Counted from the first letter of the stretch, positions 55,524 to 64,000 are shown. The stretch is DNA of 64,000 bases from Acinetobacter gandensis (GCF_001678755.1 NZ_LZDS01000025.1:228851-292850), one strand, 5' to 3'. A program made the numbers and translations. The notes: generated by a model from the letters alone, not told the origin.

Positions 55524-56534
55524 TTAAATTAATTCAATAATATCAATTGTTGGCGGTACACGAAACCGAAATGGCACACCAACCATACCTGTTCCAACTG
55601 TCACAAATACATCGGCATTTTCATGCTGATACAGCCCTTTTTTATGCCCCAATATTGATACTTTTTTCATGACATAATCCGTTAACCATGGTAGTTCAAC
55701 CTGTCCACCATGGGTATGTCCTGAAAGCATTAGTGGGCGTCTAGGAAGTTTCGGTACCATATCAACCGTATCAGGATTATGCGAAAGAATTAGCCAAGGT
55801 TTATCTTGTGGCAGCTCAGGTAAATAACGCATATCGGCTTTACCCGCCCATAAATCTCCAATTCCAAGCAAGCGGAATTCATTAAACTCCACGACCTGTC
55901 CTTCTATATCAACCACATTATTCGTACTCAAAGCTTGCTTCAATAATTCCTGAATGGGCGGCCCTGGGTATTGTTCATCATGATTACCATTTACCGAATA
56001 AATTGGTGCGACAATTTTTTTGAGTACTGAAAGCTCTTCTACTAACTTATTTTCAGGTTCATATGTCCAGTCCCCTGCAACCACAACCAAATCAGGGTTT
56101 TGTGCATTAATCTTATCAACAATAATTTTGAGCTGGCGTTCATGCCCTGAAAATAGACCAATGTGCAGATCACCAATTAAAGCAATACGAACAGGTTTGA
56201 GTAAATTCCGATCTTCATGCAACTTATATTGACGCTTTTGTACCCTCACCATATGCGGCTCAATAAAACGCGCATAACACAGTACACCCGTAATCAGACC
56301 GACAAATATCGCTTCATGCAATGAATAGTAACCACTCCAACCCGCATAGAAGCTAAAGAAAAATAAAGGAATCAGTAGATATGAAAGATAGAAGGCCAGT
56401 AAATGGATAAAAGCTTTAAAAGGATGAATCGTTTCCGTGCGAGATTGACTTAGCCACGCTTGTGAAATAGCCCAAATTGCGAGCACACCCAAAGCTAGAT
56501 AAAAATACAACACTACGGAATTTAATTCCCACAT
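55524..56534 (-). CDS. Membrane metallophosphoesterase (YaeI/LpxG-like)
   Basis: A 336-residue protein with three hydrophobic segments in the first 110 residues, then a calcineurin-like phosphoesterase domain. All metal motifs are present: GDLHIG near residue 121, GDWTYE near 154, GNHDEQ near 178, SHNPD near 252 and SGHTHGGQ near 272. Relatives hydrolyse UDP-2,3-diacylglucosamine (LpxG) or other phosphoesters at the membrane; substrate here is inferred only. Confidence 0.85.
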   Translation of the reverse strand: MWELNSVVLYFYLALGVLAIWAISQAWLSQSRTETIHPFKAFIHLLAFYLSYLLIPLFFFSFYAGWSGYYSLHEAIFVGLITGVLCYARFIEPHMVRVQKRQYKLHEDRNLLKPVRIALIGDLHIGLFSGHERQLKIIVDKINAQNPDLVVVAGDWTYEPENKLVEELSVLKKIVAPIYSVNGNHDEQYPGPPIQELLKQALSTNNVVDIEGQVVEFNEFRLLGIGDLWAGKADMRYLPELPQDKPWLILSHNPDTVDMVPKLPRRPLMLSGHTHGGQVELPWLTDYVMKKVSILGHKKGLYQHENADVFVTVGTGMVGVPFRFRVPPTIDIIELI

Positions 56535-56636
56535 ACATTTGCTCTACAATTTGTCTGATCGGAAAATCTGTCTATATATTTATCTTTTCACAGCTGACAC
56601 TTATACTCAAATCAAATTTTTTAGTATCCAGTCAGC

Positions 56637-58256
56637 ATGAACCCAGCCGCACAAATTCAGCAAAAAACACCATTTATACAGTCACACTATAAAGCTGTTT
56701 TGCTTAGTTGTAGCTTGGTTTTCACCTTACCAGCTTGTACCACGCTGCCAAAGCAGCCAACACAACCTGTTGACAATGCTTTCCACACTCCAACTAATGA
56801 CACAACCTTAGCCAAAATTGTACTGCCTTTACGTTCTCAAAATCCCGATTTAACGGGTTACCATGTGTTATATGATCCACTTGAAGCTTTGGCGGCACGT
56901 ATTGAGCTCATCAACAAAGCTGAAAAAAGCTTAGATCTACAATATTACATCTGGGATAACGATAAAATTGGTTCATTGGCCTTACATGCGCTGATTCAAG
57001 CTGCGGATCGCGGTGTAAAAGTACGTTTATTGGTCGATGACAATAATGCCAAGAAAATGGAAGGCATTTATATGGCACTCGATCAGCACACCAATATTGA
57101 TGTTCGCCTATACAACCCGTACCGCTTCCGTCATTTCCGTGCCATGGATATGGTACTAGATTTAAAACGTATTAATCGACGTATGCACAATAAAAGCTTT
57201 ATTGCAGACAACCAAATAGCCTTAATTGGTGGGCGCAATATGAGCAACCAATATTATAACGTCAGTGATAACTACCAGTTTTCAGATGTGGATGTCATGT
57301 TAGTTGGTGCTGCTTCAGATGAAATCATTCACTCCTTTGATGAATATTGGAATGATGATTATGCATTCCCTGTACGCCAACTGGTCAACCCTCGTCACTA
57401 TACTTTGCGCTATGAAGGGCTTAAGCAGCAATTGGCTGACTATAACCAAGAAGCGACTGTGGTAAATTATCTGGATTTAGCCAACCGTTCACATTCATTT
57501 GACGAGTGGTTAAATAATAAAATTCAATTTGACTGGGTCAAAGCAGAAGTCGTCAAAGACTCACCTAGTAAAATTAAAGCCAAAGCCAAAAAAGAAGAAC
57601 ATCTCAACTTTCAGCTGTTGAATCGTTTGGATAAACCTACACAAAGTGTTGATATTGTGTCTGCTTATTTTGTCCCTGAAAAAGAAGGCGCAGAACGTCT
57701 AAAAAAACTCAGTGCAGATGGTGTTAACGTTCGTGTATTAACCAATTCATTCCAAGCCAATGACGTTCCCCTTGTACATGCTTTTTATAGTAAATACCGT
57801 CAAGATCTACTCGAGCATGATGTCCAGCTGTATGAATTTTTATCAACCCCAGATTCTGAAAACCTCAATACCAATACCAAAGAAATTGCTGAAAAATCAA
57901 AAGTAAGTATGAAGGGATTAAGTCGCTCAAGTTTACATGCAAAACTGATGGCCTTAGATGAAAAACAAGTCTTTATCGGCTCATTTAACTTTGATCCGCG
58001 TTCTGCTTATTTAAATACTGAAATTGGCGTACTCCTCAACAGCCCAAGCCTCGCACGTGCCGTCCACTACACCATGGATGAAAATCTAAGTAAGTATGCC
58101 TATAAATTAGTGCTCAATGCAGACCAAAATATTAATTGGAAAATCAAACTGTCGAATGGAAATATTCGAACTTATACCCACGAACCTAAAATGAAATGGT
58201 GGCAAAAAGCAGGAATGAAGTTTATTTCTTGGCTACCCGTTGAAGGCTTCATGTAA
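56637..58256 (+). CDS. Phospholipase D-family lipoprotein (cardiolipin synthase-like)
   Basis: A 539-residue protein with a lipoprotein signal whose lipobox is LPAC near residue 34, and two PLD catalytic motifs: HNKSFIADNQIALIGGRN near residue 184 and LHAKLMALDEKQVFIGSFN near 434. The arrangement is like ClsC/YmdC cardiolipin synthases, which transfer a phosphatidyl group. Relatives can also act as phospholipases. The N-terminus before the signal is rather long (about 20 residues), so an internal start is possible. It is followed, convergently, by a PlsC-like gene. Confidence 0.85.
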   Translation: MNPAAQIQQKTPFIQSHYKAVLLSCSLVFTLPACTTLPKQPTQPVDNAFHTPTNDTTLAKIVLPLRSQNPDLTGYHVLYDPLEALAARIELINKAEKSLDLQYYIWDNDKIGSLALHALIQAADRGVKVRLLVDDNNAKKMEGIYMALDQHTNIDVRLYNPYRFRHFRAMDMVLDLKRINRRMHNKSFIADNQIALIGGRNMSNQYYNVSDNYQFSDVDVMLVGAASDEIIHSFDEYWNDDYAFPVRQLVNPRHYTLRYEGLKQQLADYNQEATVVNYLDLANRSHSFDEWLNNKIQFDWVKAEVVKDSPSKIKAKAKKEEHLNFQLLNRLDKPTQSVDIVSAYFVPEKEGAERLKKLSADGVNVRVLTNSFQANDVPLVHAFYSKYRQDLLEHDVQLYEFLSTPDSENLNTNTKEIAEKSKVSMKGLSRSSLHAKLMALDEKQVFIGSFNFDPRSAYLNTEIGVLLNSPSLARAVHYTMDENLSKYAYKLVLNADQNINWKIKLSNGNIRTYTHEPKMKWWQKAGMKFISWLPVEGFM

Positions 58257-58290
58257 ATAACACTTAGCCTTGCAAAATGGTGTATTCAAC

Positions 58291-59124
58291 CTAAATTTCA
58301 GTTGATTCCTCAAGAGAAATTGGTGCTTTTAATACCTGTGCTTGAAGTTGCTTTAAGCCTTCGGTCATTTTCTCTTGAACTTCACGTGTCAGTGATTCTA
58401 CCGTATGCCCTGTAGAATCTATGGCAGGCAAAGTTAATAAATGTGCTGTGACATTCGGCATTTCTAAGACATTTCGCACATGCCGATCAAAACTTAAATC
58501 ATCAATATAAGGCGCAACTTTGTCTAATTCCCCCAGCTGATTGACATAACAAATCAAACAAATCTGTACCGGTCGCCCCGCATCTATGGCGGAACCCAAT
58601 AAACGACCATGCACTTTTTTAATTTTTGTGCCATCTGAAGTGGTGGCTTCAGGGAAAAACAGAACGGGACTGTCCTGCTTTAAAAACTCAGTGATCTGTT
58701 CTTTAATTTTAATAGAGTCACCTGAACCACGCTTAATAAACAGTGTCCCACCACCCTTTGCCAATTTACCGAGTACTGGCCATTTCTCAATTTCTGCTTT
58801 GGCTAAAAAGAATACACGCGCTCCCGAACCCAATACAGCAACGTCCAACCACGAAATATGATTACTCACCCAAAGTGCAGGCTGACGTGGGATTTCACCA
58901 TGAACTTTGACATCAATATTAAACACTTTGCATAGCTTACGGCAGAAGTATTGTACATAACGGGTATTTTTAGGATTGTTCGGATCTTTATAAAGCTGAT
59001 GACGGAAAACCAAATAAAATCCCTGCGACACCGCTACGACAGCCGCACAGACTTTTTTACAATAAAGATAAATTTTTGAAAAAGCATTGATCTGAGTTGT
59101 GTTTGTGCTTTGAACTTGCTTCAT
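58291..59124 (-). CDS. PlsC-type 1-acylglycerol-phosphate acyltransferase
   Basis: A 277-residue lysophospholipid acyltransferase. The catalytic NHISWLD (NHxxxxD) is near residue 83, LFIKRGSGDS near 123 and the FPEATTSDG motif near 154 complete the PlsC blocks. A hydrophobic segment near residues 20-40 suggests membrane association. It acylates a lysophospholipid such as lysophosphatidate; relatives also modify ornithine lipids. The ATG at 59124 was chosen over a TTG ten codons earlier. Confidence 0.88.
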   Translation of the reverse strand: MKQVQSTNTTQINAFSKIYLYCKKVCAAVVAVSQGFYLVFRHQLYKDPNNPKNTRYVQYFCRKLCKVFNIDVKVHGEIPRQPALWVSNHISWLDVAVLGSGARVFFLAKAEIEKWPVLGKLAKGGGTLFIKRGSGDSIKIKEQITEFLKQDSPVLFFPEATTSDGTKIKKVHGRLLGSAIDAGRPVQICLICYVNQLGELDKVAPYIDDLSFDRHVRNVLEMPNVTAHLLTLPAIDSTGHTVESLTREVQEKMTEGLKQLQAQVLKAPISLEESTEI

Positions 59125-59303
59125 ATACGGATCACTAAAATTACGCTGTGCCAATCATCGGCTTGATTTTTCCTCATAGTATACTGAAGTGATTTAATTT
59201 GCATTGATCATAAAAACCGAAGCTAAAGATAATATTTCCCCATTTTAATCGTTTTAAAAAATTACTTACTATAAACCCATCGCTTTTATGGATTAAAAAT
59301 TTC

Positions 59304-59429
59304 ATGAACAATTCCTCAGAGACCCCATCAGAAATTTCAAGTTGGGATGCGCTCAAAAGCATTGGTGGTTTAGTTCTAATGTACTGCTCAGCTCTGCTAT
59401 TACTTGCTTTGAGTTTCCAAAACTTTTAA
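59304..59429 (+). CDS. Possible 41-residue single-helix membrane protein
   Basis: An ATG-initiated frame of 41 codons with a polar start (MNNSSETPSEISSWDAL) and one clear membrane helix (about residues 20-37). It lies between the divergent PlsC-like gene and hflX. The amphipathic start plus helix is protein-like, but no ribosome-binding site is visible. Confidence 0.4.
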   Translation: MNNSSETPSEISSWDALKSIGGLVLMYCSALLLLALSFQNF

Positions 59430-59506
59430 TCGGCAGTCTATATAGTAATTTACTTTCGATCTCATTTTTCGCCTAAAATACCCCTTTAGATAGGAGTAAT
59501 GCCTGA

Positions 59507-60847
59507 GTGGAAAATTTTAATCAACATCAAAGTAAAGAACGCATTATTTTGGTCAGCGTCGCTGTGCAAATGCTTCATGACCTTGATGCCGAAGAATTCC
59601 ACTTACTAGCTCAATCTGCAGGCGCAGAAATACTCGAACATATTCATGCACAACGAATTAAGCCTGACGCAAAACTATTTATTGGTTCAGGTAAAGCTGA
59701 AGAAATTGCTGAAATTGTGCAACAATTGGAAGCCGAGTTGGTCATTTTCGACCATTCCTTGACGCCAGCTCAGGCACGTAATCTTGAACGGATTATGAAA
59801 TGCCGTGTGGTTGATCGCACCGAACTAATTTTAGACATTTTTGCCCAACGTGCACGTACCTATGAAGGTAAGTTACAAGTCGAATTAGCACAGTTACAAC
59901 ATATGGCATCTCGTCTCATTCGTAGTCGTGGTGACCTTGATAGCCAAAAAGGCGGTATTGGTTTACGCGGCCCAGGTGAAACCCTACTTGAAACTGACAG
60001 ACGCTTACTTAAATTACGTATGGGGCAATTAAAAGCCAAATTAGAAAAGGTTCGCCAAACACGTATTCAAGGACGTGTCGCACGGCAAAAAGCGGCTGTT
60101 CCAACTGTTTCATTGGTCGGTTATACCAATGCAGGTAAATCAACCCTATTCAACATTTTGGCAAAAAGTGATGTGTATGCCGCCGATCAGTTGTTTGCCA
60201 CCCTTGACCCCACATTAAGACGTTTACATTGGGATGGCATAGGTAACCTTGTATTAGCAGATACTGTAGGTTTCGTTCGTAATCTGTCCCACTCTTTAGT
60301 AGAGTCTTTTAAAGCAACATTAGAAGAAACCCTTGAAGCGTCATTGCTCCTTCATGTCATTGATTCAAGTAGCCCCGATATGTTGGAACAAATTGAAGCC
60401 GTTGAAAAAGTGCTGAAAGAAATTGGCGCTGATGTGCCTATCTTACGTGTCTATAATAAAATTGATGTCAGTGGCGAAGATGCAAAAATCATTTATGCAA
60501 AACCACATCTTCCCGACCGTGTTTATGTATCTGCACATAGTTCCCAAGGTTTGCCACTTTTACGCCAGGCCGTGCAAGAATGTTTAATGGGACAAATCCA
60601 AAGTTTTGAGCTCACTCTCAAACCAGCTTATGGCAAATTACGTACGCAATTATATGCACTGAATGTGATCCAAACCGAAAATTATGATGAGCAAGGGAAT
60701 TTAATTCTACATGTCATTATTGCGCCTCATAAGCTTGAACAACTGATCAAACAGGCGCATTTACCAATAGACGAAATTTTAGGTGCGCAGGCAGAACAAT
60801 TTAAACGTCTACTTAAAGCATTTGAAATTGATGATCAAATCGGTTAA
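59507..60847 (+). CDS. hflX: Ribosome-associated GTPase HflX
   Basis: A 446-residue GTPase that splits stalled ribosomes under stress. Features are the N-terminal HflX domain, the glycine-rich RGPGETLLETDRRLL near residue 160, P-loop GYTNAGKST near 205, DTVGFVRNL near 249 and NKID near 322. The start is GTG at 59507, with AGGAG about 10 bases upstream. In many gammaproteobacteria hflX follows hfq; here it stands apart and is followed 34 bases later by an lrgA-like gene. Confidence 0.95.
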   Translation: MENFNQHQSKERIILVSVAVQMLHDLDAEEFHLLAQSAGAEILEHIHAQRIKPDAKLFIGSGKAEEIAEIVQQLEAELVIFDHSLTPAQARNLERIMKCRVVDRTELILDIFAQRARTYEGKLQVELAQLQHMASRLIRSRGDLDSQKGGIGLRGPGETLLETDRRLLKLRMGQLKAKLEKVRQTRIQGRVARQKAAVPTVSLVGYTNAGKSTLFNILAKSDVYAADQLFATLDPTLRRLHWDGIGNLVLADTVGFVRNLSHSLVESFKATLEETLEASLLLHVIDSSSPDMLEQIEAVEKVLKEIGADVPILRVYNKIDVSGEDAKIIYAKPHLPDRVYVSAHSSQGLPLLRQAVQECLMGQIQSFELTLKPAYGKLRTQLYALNVIQTENYDEQGNLILHVIIAPHKLEQLIKQAHLPIDEILGAQAEQFKRLLKAFEIDDQIG

Positions 60848-60881
60848 AACGTGATAAGTAAAATTTTAACGAAAGATCAAA

Positions 60882-61253
60882 ATGGATTGGATCAAAACAA
60901 TAGATTGGAAAGCTTGGTTGGCAACGATTGCACTGATTATTCTTTTTAGAGAAGGTGCAGTTTGGCTCATGAGCCAATTAGATCATCCAGAATTGGGGAA
61001 TTTAGTTGGCTTGATCGCCTTGTTAATTGTGCTCGTTATTTGGAGAAAAGTGCATAAAATTCCTGCACGAATCGTGGATACCAATAACAAAATCATGAAG
61101 GAAAGTGCCTTTGCCTTTTTGCCAATTAGTGCAGGATCATTATTAATGCTGGTACACATGGGCGCAGAGATACCCCTCTTTTTAGTGGTTATGGTACTCA
61201 GCACACTCATCCCGCTTTGGGTTTACGCAAAAATGGCAAAAAAATGGTTATAA
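60882..61253 (+). CDS. CidA/LrgA family holin-like protein
   Basis: A 123-residue membrane protein with four predicted helices, matching the CidA/LrgA family; the late PISAGSLLMLVHMGAEIP is typical. Such proteins are compared to phage holins and antiholins and influence murein hydrolase activity or pyruvate export. The lrgB-like gene starts 14 bases downstream, forming the standard pair. Inner membrane. Confidence 0.87.
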   Translation: MDWIKTIDWKAWLATIALIILFREGAVWLMSQLDHPELGNLVGLIALLIVLVIWRKVHKIPARIVDTNNKIMKESAFAFLPISAGSLLMLVHMGAEIPLFLVVMVLSTLIPLWVYAKMAKKWL

Positions 61254-61267
61254 CAGGACGTTAATTC

Positions 61268-61942
61268 ATGCTTGCAATCGTTTATGGATTCTTTTTAACT
61301 TTTATTGCATATATCTGTGCAAAGCCCATCAATAAAAAATTTCCGCAAATTCCAGTTATTGTTATTGGAATGTTTTTTGTCATCGCTTTGCTGTTTATCT
61401 TTGGCATTCCTTATGAGCAATATATGGCTCAAGTCAATCCATTGTTTAATCATCTCTTGGGATATGTCACCGTCGCTTTAGCTATCCCACTTGCAGCCAT
61501 GCGTTATGACGATCTTCCACTCAAAGCAGTGGTGAGTATTTTAGTCTTCGCCAGCATCAGTGCCGTTGCACTCCCAATGGGCTTGGCTTATTTACTCCAT
61601 CTTTCTGATCCAACAATCATGGCTTTTGCTACGCGCGCAGTCACCACACCCATTGCGATTAACATTGCAACTTTATTGCACTCTCCTATCCCCTTAGTCA
61701 TTCTCATTGTGATTTTATCCGGGGTGATCGGTGCTGCCTTTTCTCCCTTACTGCTCAAAAATATTCATGACGAACGCGCATCAGGTTTAGCCCTAGGCCT
61801 TGCGGCACATGCCATAGGCACAGCTCAAGCATGGCAACGTGGCAGTATTGCTGGACGTTATGCTGCTTTTGGCATGGCAGTCAATGCAGTGTTTACTGCT
61901 ATATGGTTGCCAACATTCATACTCTTTTTACAAAGAATGTGA
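61268..61942 (+). CDS. CidB/LrgB family membrane protein
   Basis: A 224-residue membrane protein with about six or seven helices, partner of the upstream CidA/LrgA protein. Family blocks are FATRAVTTPIAINIATLL near residue 121 and GLALGLAAHAIGTAQAW near residue 174. AGGACG precedes the ATG. The family has been linked to control of autolysis and to glycolate/pyruvate transport; which applies here is not known. Confidence 0.9.
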   Translation: MLAIVYGFFLTFIAYICAKPINKKFPQIPVIVIGMFFVIALLFIFGIPYEQYMAQVNPLFNHLLGYVTVALAIPLAAMRYDDLPLKAVVSILVFASISAVALPMGLAYLLHLSDPTIMAFATRAVTTPIAINIATLLHSPIPLVILIVILSGVIGAAFSPLLLKNIHDERASGLALGLAAHAIGTAQAWQRGSIAGRYAAFGMAVNAVFTAIWLPTFILFLQRM

Positions 61943-62266
61943 CTGATAAATCAATTTTAAATGATTGTTTTGTATAAAAAATACACTTATGATCAAAATA
62001 GCAATCTACCATTGACTAGATTGAATATTGCAGCAACGTTTAGCTATTACGAAAGATCGCTGCTGCAATTAAAGCAAAAGCTTAACTCTTTACGAATCCA
62101 TTAATTTATTCATTGGGGTCTGAGCTTTTGATTTTAAAATGTGTCTAATGACATATTTCACATAAATAAAGTGAATAATTCGTCTTAGATGAGTTGCTCT
62201 AGATTGTTTTTTTACCTAAGATGTTCAATAAACAACCATAAACTATATTGATAAAGGATTAGAAAT
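61943..62266. other. Intergenic region with a 9-bp stem
   Basis: About 320 bases between lrgB and the first DUF2147 gene. An inverted repeat ATTGCAGCA / TGCTGCAAT with a ~25-base spacer lies near 62027-62070 and may end the lrgAB transcript, although no T-tract follows. The rest holds the promoter of the DUF2147 array. Confidence 0.45.
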
Positions 62267-62719
62267 ATGATGGTGAAAAAGTTGATTTCGGCAGGTGCAC
62301 TCGGTTTACTTTTTAGCTGTTCTACACTTTATGCACAAGACCTTACAGGCACGTGGCAACAAATTGATGATAAAACTGGCTCACCAAAAGCGTTAATTGA
62401 AGTTCGTAAAGACGCCAAGGATAGCTATACCGGTAAGATTGTCAAAATCACACCTCGTCCGGGTTATACCCCTAAAGAGAAATGTGTAAATTGCCCAGCA
62501 CCTTATACCAATCAACCTATTTTAGGCATGGATGTCTTTAAAAATTTGAAACTTGAAGGTGAAAACTCATATTCACAAGGCAAAATTTTAGACCCACTTA
62601 CAGGCAAAATTTATAGTCTAAAAGGCAAAATTTCTGCTAATGGAAAACGACTTCACTTGCGCGGTTACCTTGGTATTTCTGCGATTGGTCGTACCCAAAC
62701 GTGGATTCGCGCGGACTAA
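62267..62719 (+). CDS. DUF2147 secreted protein, array copy 1
   Basis: A 150-residue protein with a signal peptide (cleavage likely after TLYA) and one DUF2147 domain starting DLTGTWQQIDDKTGSPKALI. It contains ITPRPGYTP, the Cys pair CVNC, PILGMD and a C-terminal GRTQTWIRAD. Function is unknown; the fold resembles small periplasmic lipocalin-like beta proteins. AAGGAT precedes the ATG. It is the first of at least four tandem paralogues. Confidence 0.88.
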   Translation: MMVKKLISAGALGLLFSCSTLYAQDLTGTWQQIDDKTGSPKALIEVRKDAKDSYTGKIVKITPRPGYTPKEKCVNCPAPYTNQPILGMDVFKNLKLEGENSYSQGKILDPLTGKIYSLKGKISANGKRLHLRGYLGISAIGRTQTWIRAD

Positions 62720-62774
62720 TACAAATTTAAATCGTTACATTTTTAGGTGAATACCTAATCTTATCAGGGATAAA

Positions 62775-63227
62775 ATGATGAAAAAATTTAAAGCGGGGTT
62801 CTTATTCTTAGCTGCCATGATGGGTAGTTCTGCCTTCGCACAAGATTTGTTAGGTACTTGGCAACAAATCGACGATAAAACAGGCTCACCTAAAGCAATT
62901 ATTGAAATCCGCAAAGATAGTAATGGGACATTTACAGGTAAAATTGTCAAAGTAACACCACGTCCTGGTTATACGCCTCGTGACACGTGTAACAACTGCC
63001 CAGCACCTTATACCAATAAACCAATTTTAGGTATGGATATTTTAACTGGCCTGAAGCATGTTCAAGGCACCAATAATTACGATAAAGGTCGTGTGATTGA
63101 TCCATTAGCAGGCAAAATTTACGATGCAAAAGTTCGTATTAATGCCAATGGTAAACGATTAACTCTGCGTGGCTATATGGGCGTTTCAGCCTTAGGTCGT
63201 AGTCAAACGTGGATTCGCCAAGACTAA
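62775..63227 (+). CDS. DUF2147 secreted protein, array copy 2
   Basis: A 150-residue paralogue of copy 1 with its own signal peptide (ending SSAFA) and the same landmarks: LLGTWQQIDDKTGSPKAIIE, VTPRPGYTP, CNNC, PILGMD and SQTWIRQD. It starts 55 bases after copy 1 and ends in a hairpin terminator at 63243, so copies 1 and 2 may share a transcript. AGGGAT precedes the ATG. Confidence 0.88.
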   Translation: MMKKFKAGFLFLAAMMGSSAFAQDLLGTWQQIDDKTGSPKAIIEIRKDSNGTFTGKIVKVTPRPGYTPRDTCNNCPAPYTNKPILGMDILTGLKHVQGTNNYDKGRVIDPLAGKIYDAKVRINANGKRLTLRGYMGVSALGRSQTWIRQD

Positions 63228-63242
63228 AAAGTGTTGAAATTT

Positions 63243-63270
63243 AGAGCCGCCTTTAAGGCGGCTTATTTAT
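63243..63270 (+). terminator. Terminator after DUF2147 copy 2
   Basis: GCCGCC / GGCGGC with a TTTAA loop, followed by a T-rich tail. The same element recurs at 63831. Confidence 0.82.
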
Positions 63271-63299
63271 AAGTGAATGATTAAATTACAAAAATAAAG

Positions 63300-63328
63300 T
63301 TGACTATTCCACTAAAGTTTCTAACATA
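63300..63328 (+). promoter_or_regulatory. Candidate promoter of DUF2147 copy 3
   Basis: TTGACT and AACATA separated by 17 bases, about 40 bases before the ATG and after the copy 2 terminator. The identical sequence lies at 63887-63915 before copy 4. Assigned by eye. Confidence 0.35.
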
Positions 63329-63367
63329 CTAGCGCATTCTTAAAAGCTTTTAGGGGAATAAGCGAAG

Positions 63368-63814
63368 ATGTTTAAGAAATTATTACTTGTACTATGTTCT
63401 TTCTTGTTTACGGTATCCGCATTTGCAAACGATATCACAGGAACTTGGCAACAGATTGATGATAAAACTGGTGCTGCTAAAGCCATTATTACCATTGAGA
63501 AAGAATCCAATAACACCTTTACCGGCAAAATTATAAAAATTACACCTCGCCCAGGCTATACACCACAAAGAACCTGTAATAAATGTCCTGCACCATATAC
63601 CAACCAACCGATTTTAGGTATGGAAATTATCCGCGGTTTAAAGCAGGTCGATAACAGCAAAAATTATGCTAAAGGCCGTATTATTGACCCACTTTCAGGT
63701 AAAATTTACGACGCAAAAATTCGTCTAAATGGTACAGGGAAGCGCTTGACCATTCGCGCTAGTATCGGTGTGTCTGTATTAGGTCGCAATCAAACTTGGA
63801 TTCGCCAAGACTAA
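63368..63814 (+). CDS. DUF2147 secreted protein, array copy 3
   Basis: A 148-residue paralogue with signal peptide (MFKKLLLVLCSFLFTVSAFA) and the family core: DITGTWQQIDDKTGAAKAII, ITPRPGYTP, CNKC, PILGMEIIRG and NQTWIRQD. Unlike copies 1 and 2 it has its own terminator-promoter segment upstream. That upstream segment and its first codons are almost identical to those of copy 4, showing recent duplication of this unit. Confidence 0.88.
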   Translation: MFKKLLLVLCSFLFTVSAFANDITGTWQQIDDKTGAAKAIITIEKESNNTFTGKIIKITPRPGYTPQRTCNKCPAPYTNQPILGMEIIRGLKQVDNSKNYAKGRIIDPLSGKIYDAKIRLNGTGKRLTIRASIGVSVLGRNQTWIRQD

Positions 63815-63830
63815 AAAGTGTTAAAATTTA

Positions 63831-63858
63831 GAGCCGCCTTTAAGGCGGCTTCTTTATA
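63831..63858 (+). terminator. Terminator after DUF2147 copy 3
   Basis: Same GCCGCC / GGCGGC hairpin as at 63243, with tail TTCTTTAT. Confidence 0.82.
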
Positions 63859-63954
63859 AGTGAATGATTAAATTACAAAAATAAAGTTGACTATTCCACT
63901 AAAGTTTCTAACATACTAGCGCATTCTTAAAAGCTTTTAGGGGAATAAGCGAAG

Positions 63955-64000
63955 ATGTTTAAGAAATTATTACTTGTACTATGTTCTTTCTTGTTTACGG
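63955..64000 (+). CDS. DUF2147 secreted protein, array copy 4 (cut by window end)
   Basis: The ATG and the first 46 bases match the start of copy 3 exactly, giving MFKKLLLVLCSFLFT, the beginning of a signal peptide. The rest lies beyond the window. It is named from identity with copy 3. Confidence 0.8.
   Translation, partial: MFKKLLLVLCSFLFT

Larger units (their letters stand above)
63222..63413. repeat. Direct repeat, left copy, in the DUF2147 array
   Basis: This 192-base stretch recurs at 63809-64000 with only two differences (one in the spacer before the hairpin, one just after it). It runs from the last codons of copy 2 through the terminator, promoter and leader into the signal-peptide codons of copy 3. 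Offset is 587 bases. Confidence 0.95.
63809..64000. repeat. Direct repeat, right copy, in the DUF2147 array
   Basis: Right-hand copy of the 192-base repeat at 63222-63413; it runs to the window edge, so its true length is unknown. Confidence 0.95.

Noticed and set aside
59174..59362. Minus-strand 62-residue frame before hflX
   Set aside because: It overlaps the better-looking 41-residue plus-strand frame, is basic and unordered, and has no ribosome-binding site.
63222..64000. Direct repeats at the window end as a mobile element
   Set aside because: The repeat boundaries fall in homologous gene ends and no terminal inverted repeats or transposase exist; a tandem gene duplication explains them.

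Overview
The window looks like a chromosomal segment of an Acinetobacter species (Gammaproteobacteria, Moraxellaceae). This rests on established family knowledge: an Omp38-type OmpA with an Ala/Pro/Val-rich linker, a membrane-bound PQQ glucose dehydrogenase of about 801 residues beside an OprB porin, an AcnD-type dehydratase, a ferredoxin-type CysI followed by a DUF934 protein, and AT-rich spacers with many short hairpin terminators. I could not run a database search, so the genus is an inference.

Layout. 1-10 kb holds mostly small conserved or uncharacterised genes on the minus strand: a CHMI-type isomerase, YjdM/PhnA, DUF488, an AHSA1-like protein, RraB, a coiled-coil membrane protein, RluA, a GIY-YIG protein, DUF1003, DUF2569, DUF4126 and a 47-residue zinc ribbon. 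A 1.2 kb gene-free stretch at 5.4-6.6 kb carries two near-identical ~181 bp direct repeats with imperfect inverted ends. 10.2-13.1 kb is an AT-rich accessory islet: an SMC/ABC-type ATPase gene followed one base later by an HNH endonuclease gene, wedged between the acnD terminator and a gene broken by an in-frame stop. It resembles a Septu-type (PtuA/PtuB) anti-phage pair and is the best candidate for an unusual system here. 13.2-26.9 kb has acnD, a lipoprotein multicopper oxidase, ygfZ, a Sel1-repeat protein, a porin / TonB receptor / Old Yellow Enzyme operon, and mutM overlapping a parvulin gene. 27-35.5 kb holds mscL, typA, an NCS2 permease, rsmC-lysP, a C39-like protein and ompA.

36-51 kb is metabolic: two thiolases, cysI with its DUF934 partner, gcd with a second OprB porin, and a cluster made of an alpha-methylacyl-CoA racemase-like gene, an AraC regulator, a thiolase and a FadB-like multifunctional protein. 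51-62 kb holds a GNAT enzyme, a methyltransferase, a hemolysin III protein, an MHS transporter, a membrane phosphoesterase, a cardiolipin-synthase-like PLD lipoprotein, a PlsC-type acyltransferase, hflX and an LrgA/LrgB pair. The window ends inside a tandem array of DUF2147 secreted proteins: three complete copies and the first 46 bases of a fourth. The last repeat boundary is nearly identical to the previous one, so the array expanded recently.

How the genes work together. Glucose oxidation is represented by OprB (entry to the periplasm) and Gcd (oxidation to gluconolactone). Acyl-CoA turnover is represented by the racemase/thiolase/FadB cluster and the separate thiolase, and propionyl-CoA handling by acnD, which here stands without prpB or prpC. 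Envelope lipid remodelling is suggested by the PLD and PlsC-like genes. No tRNA, rRNA, CRISPR array or complete insertion sequence was seen.
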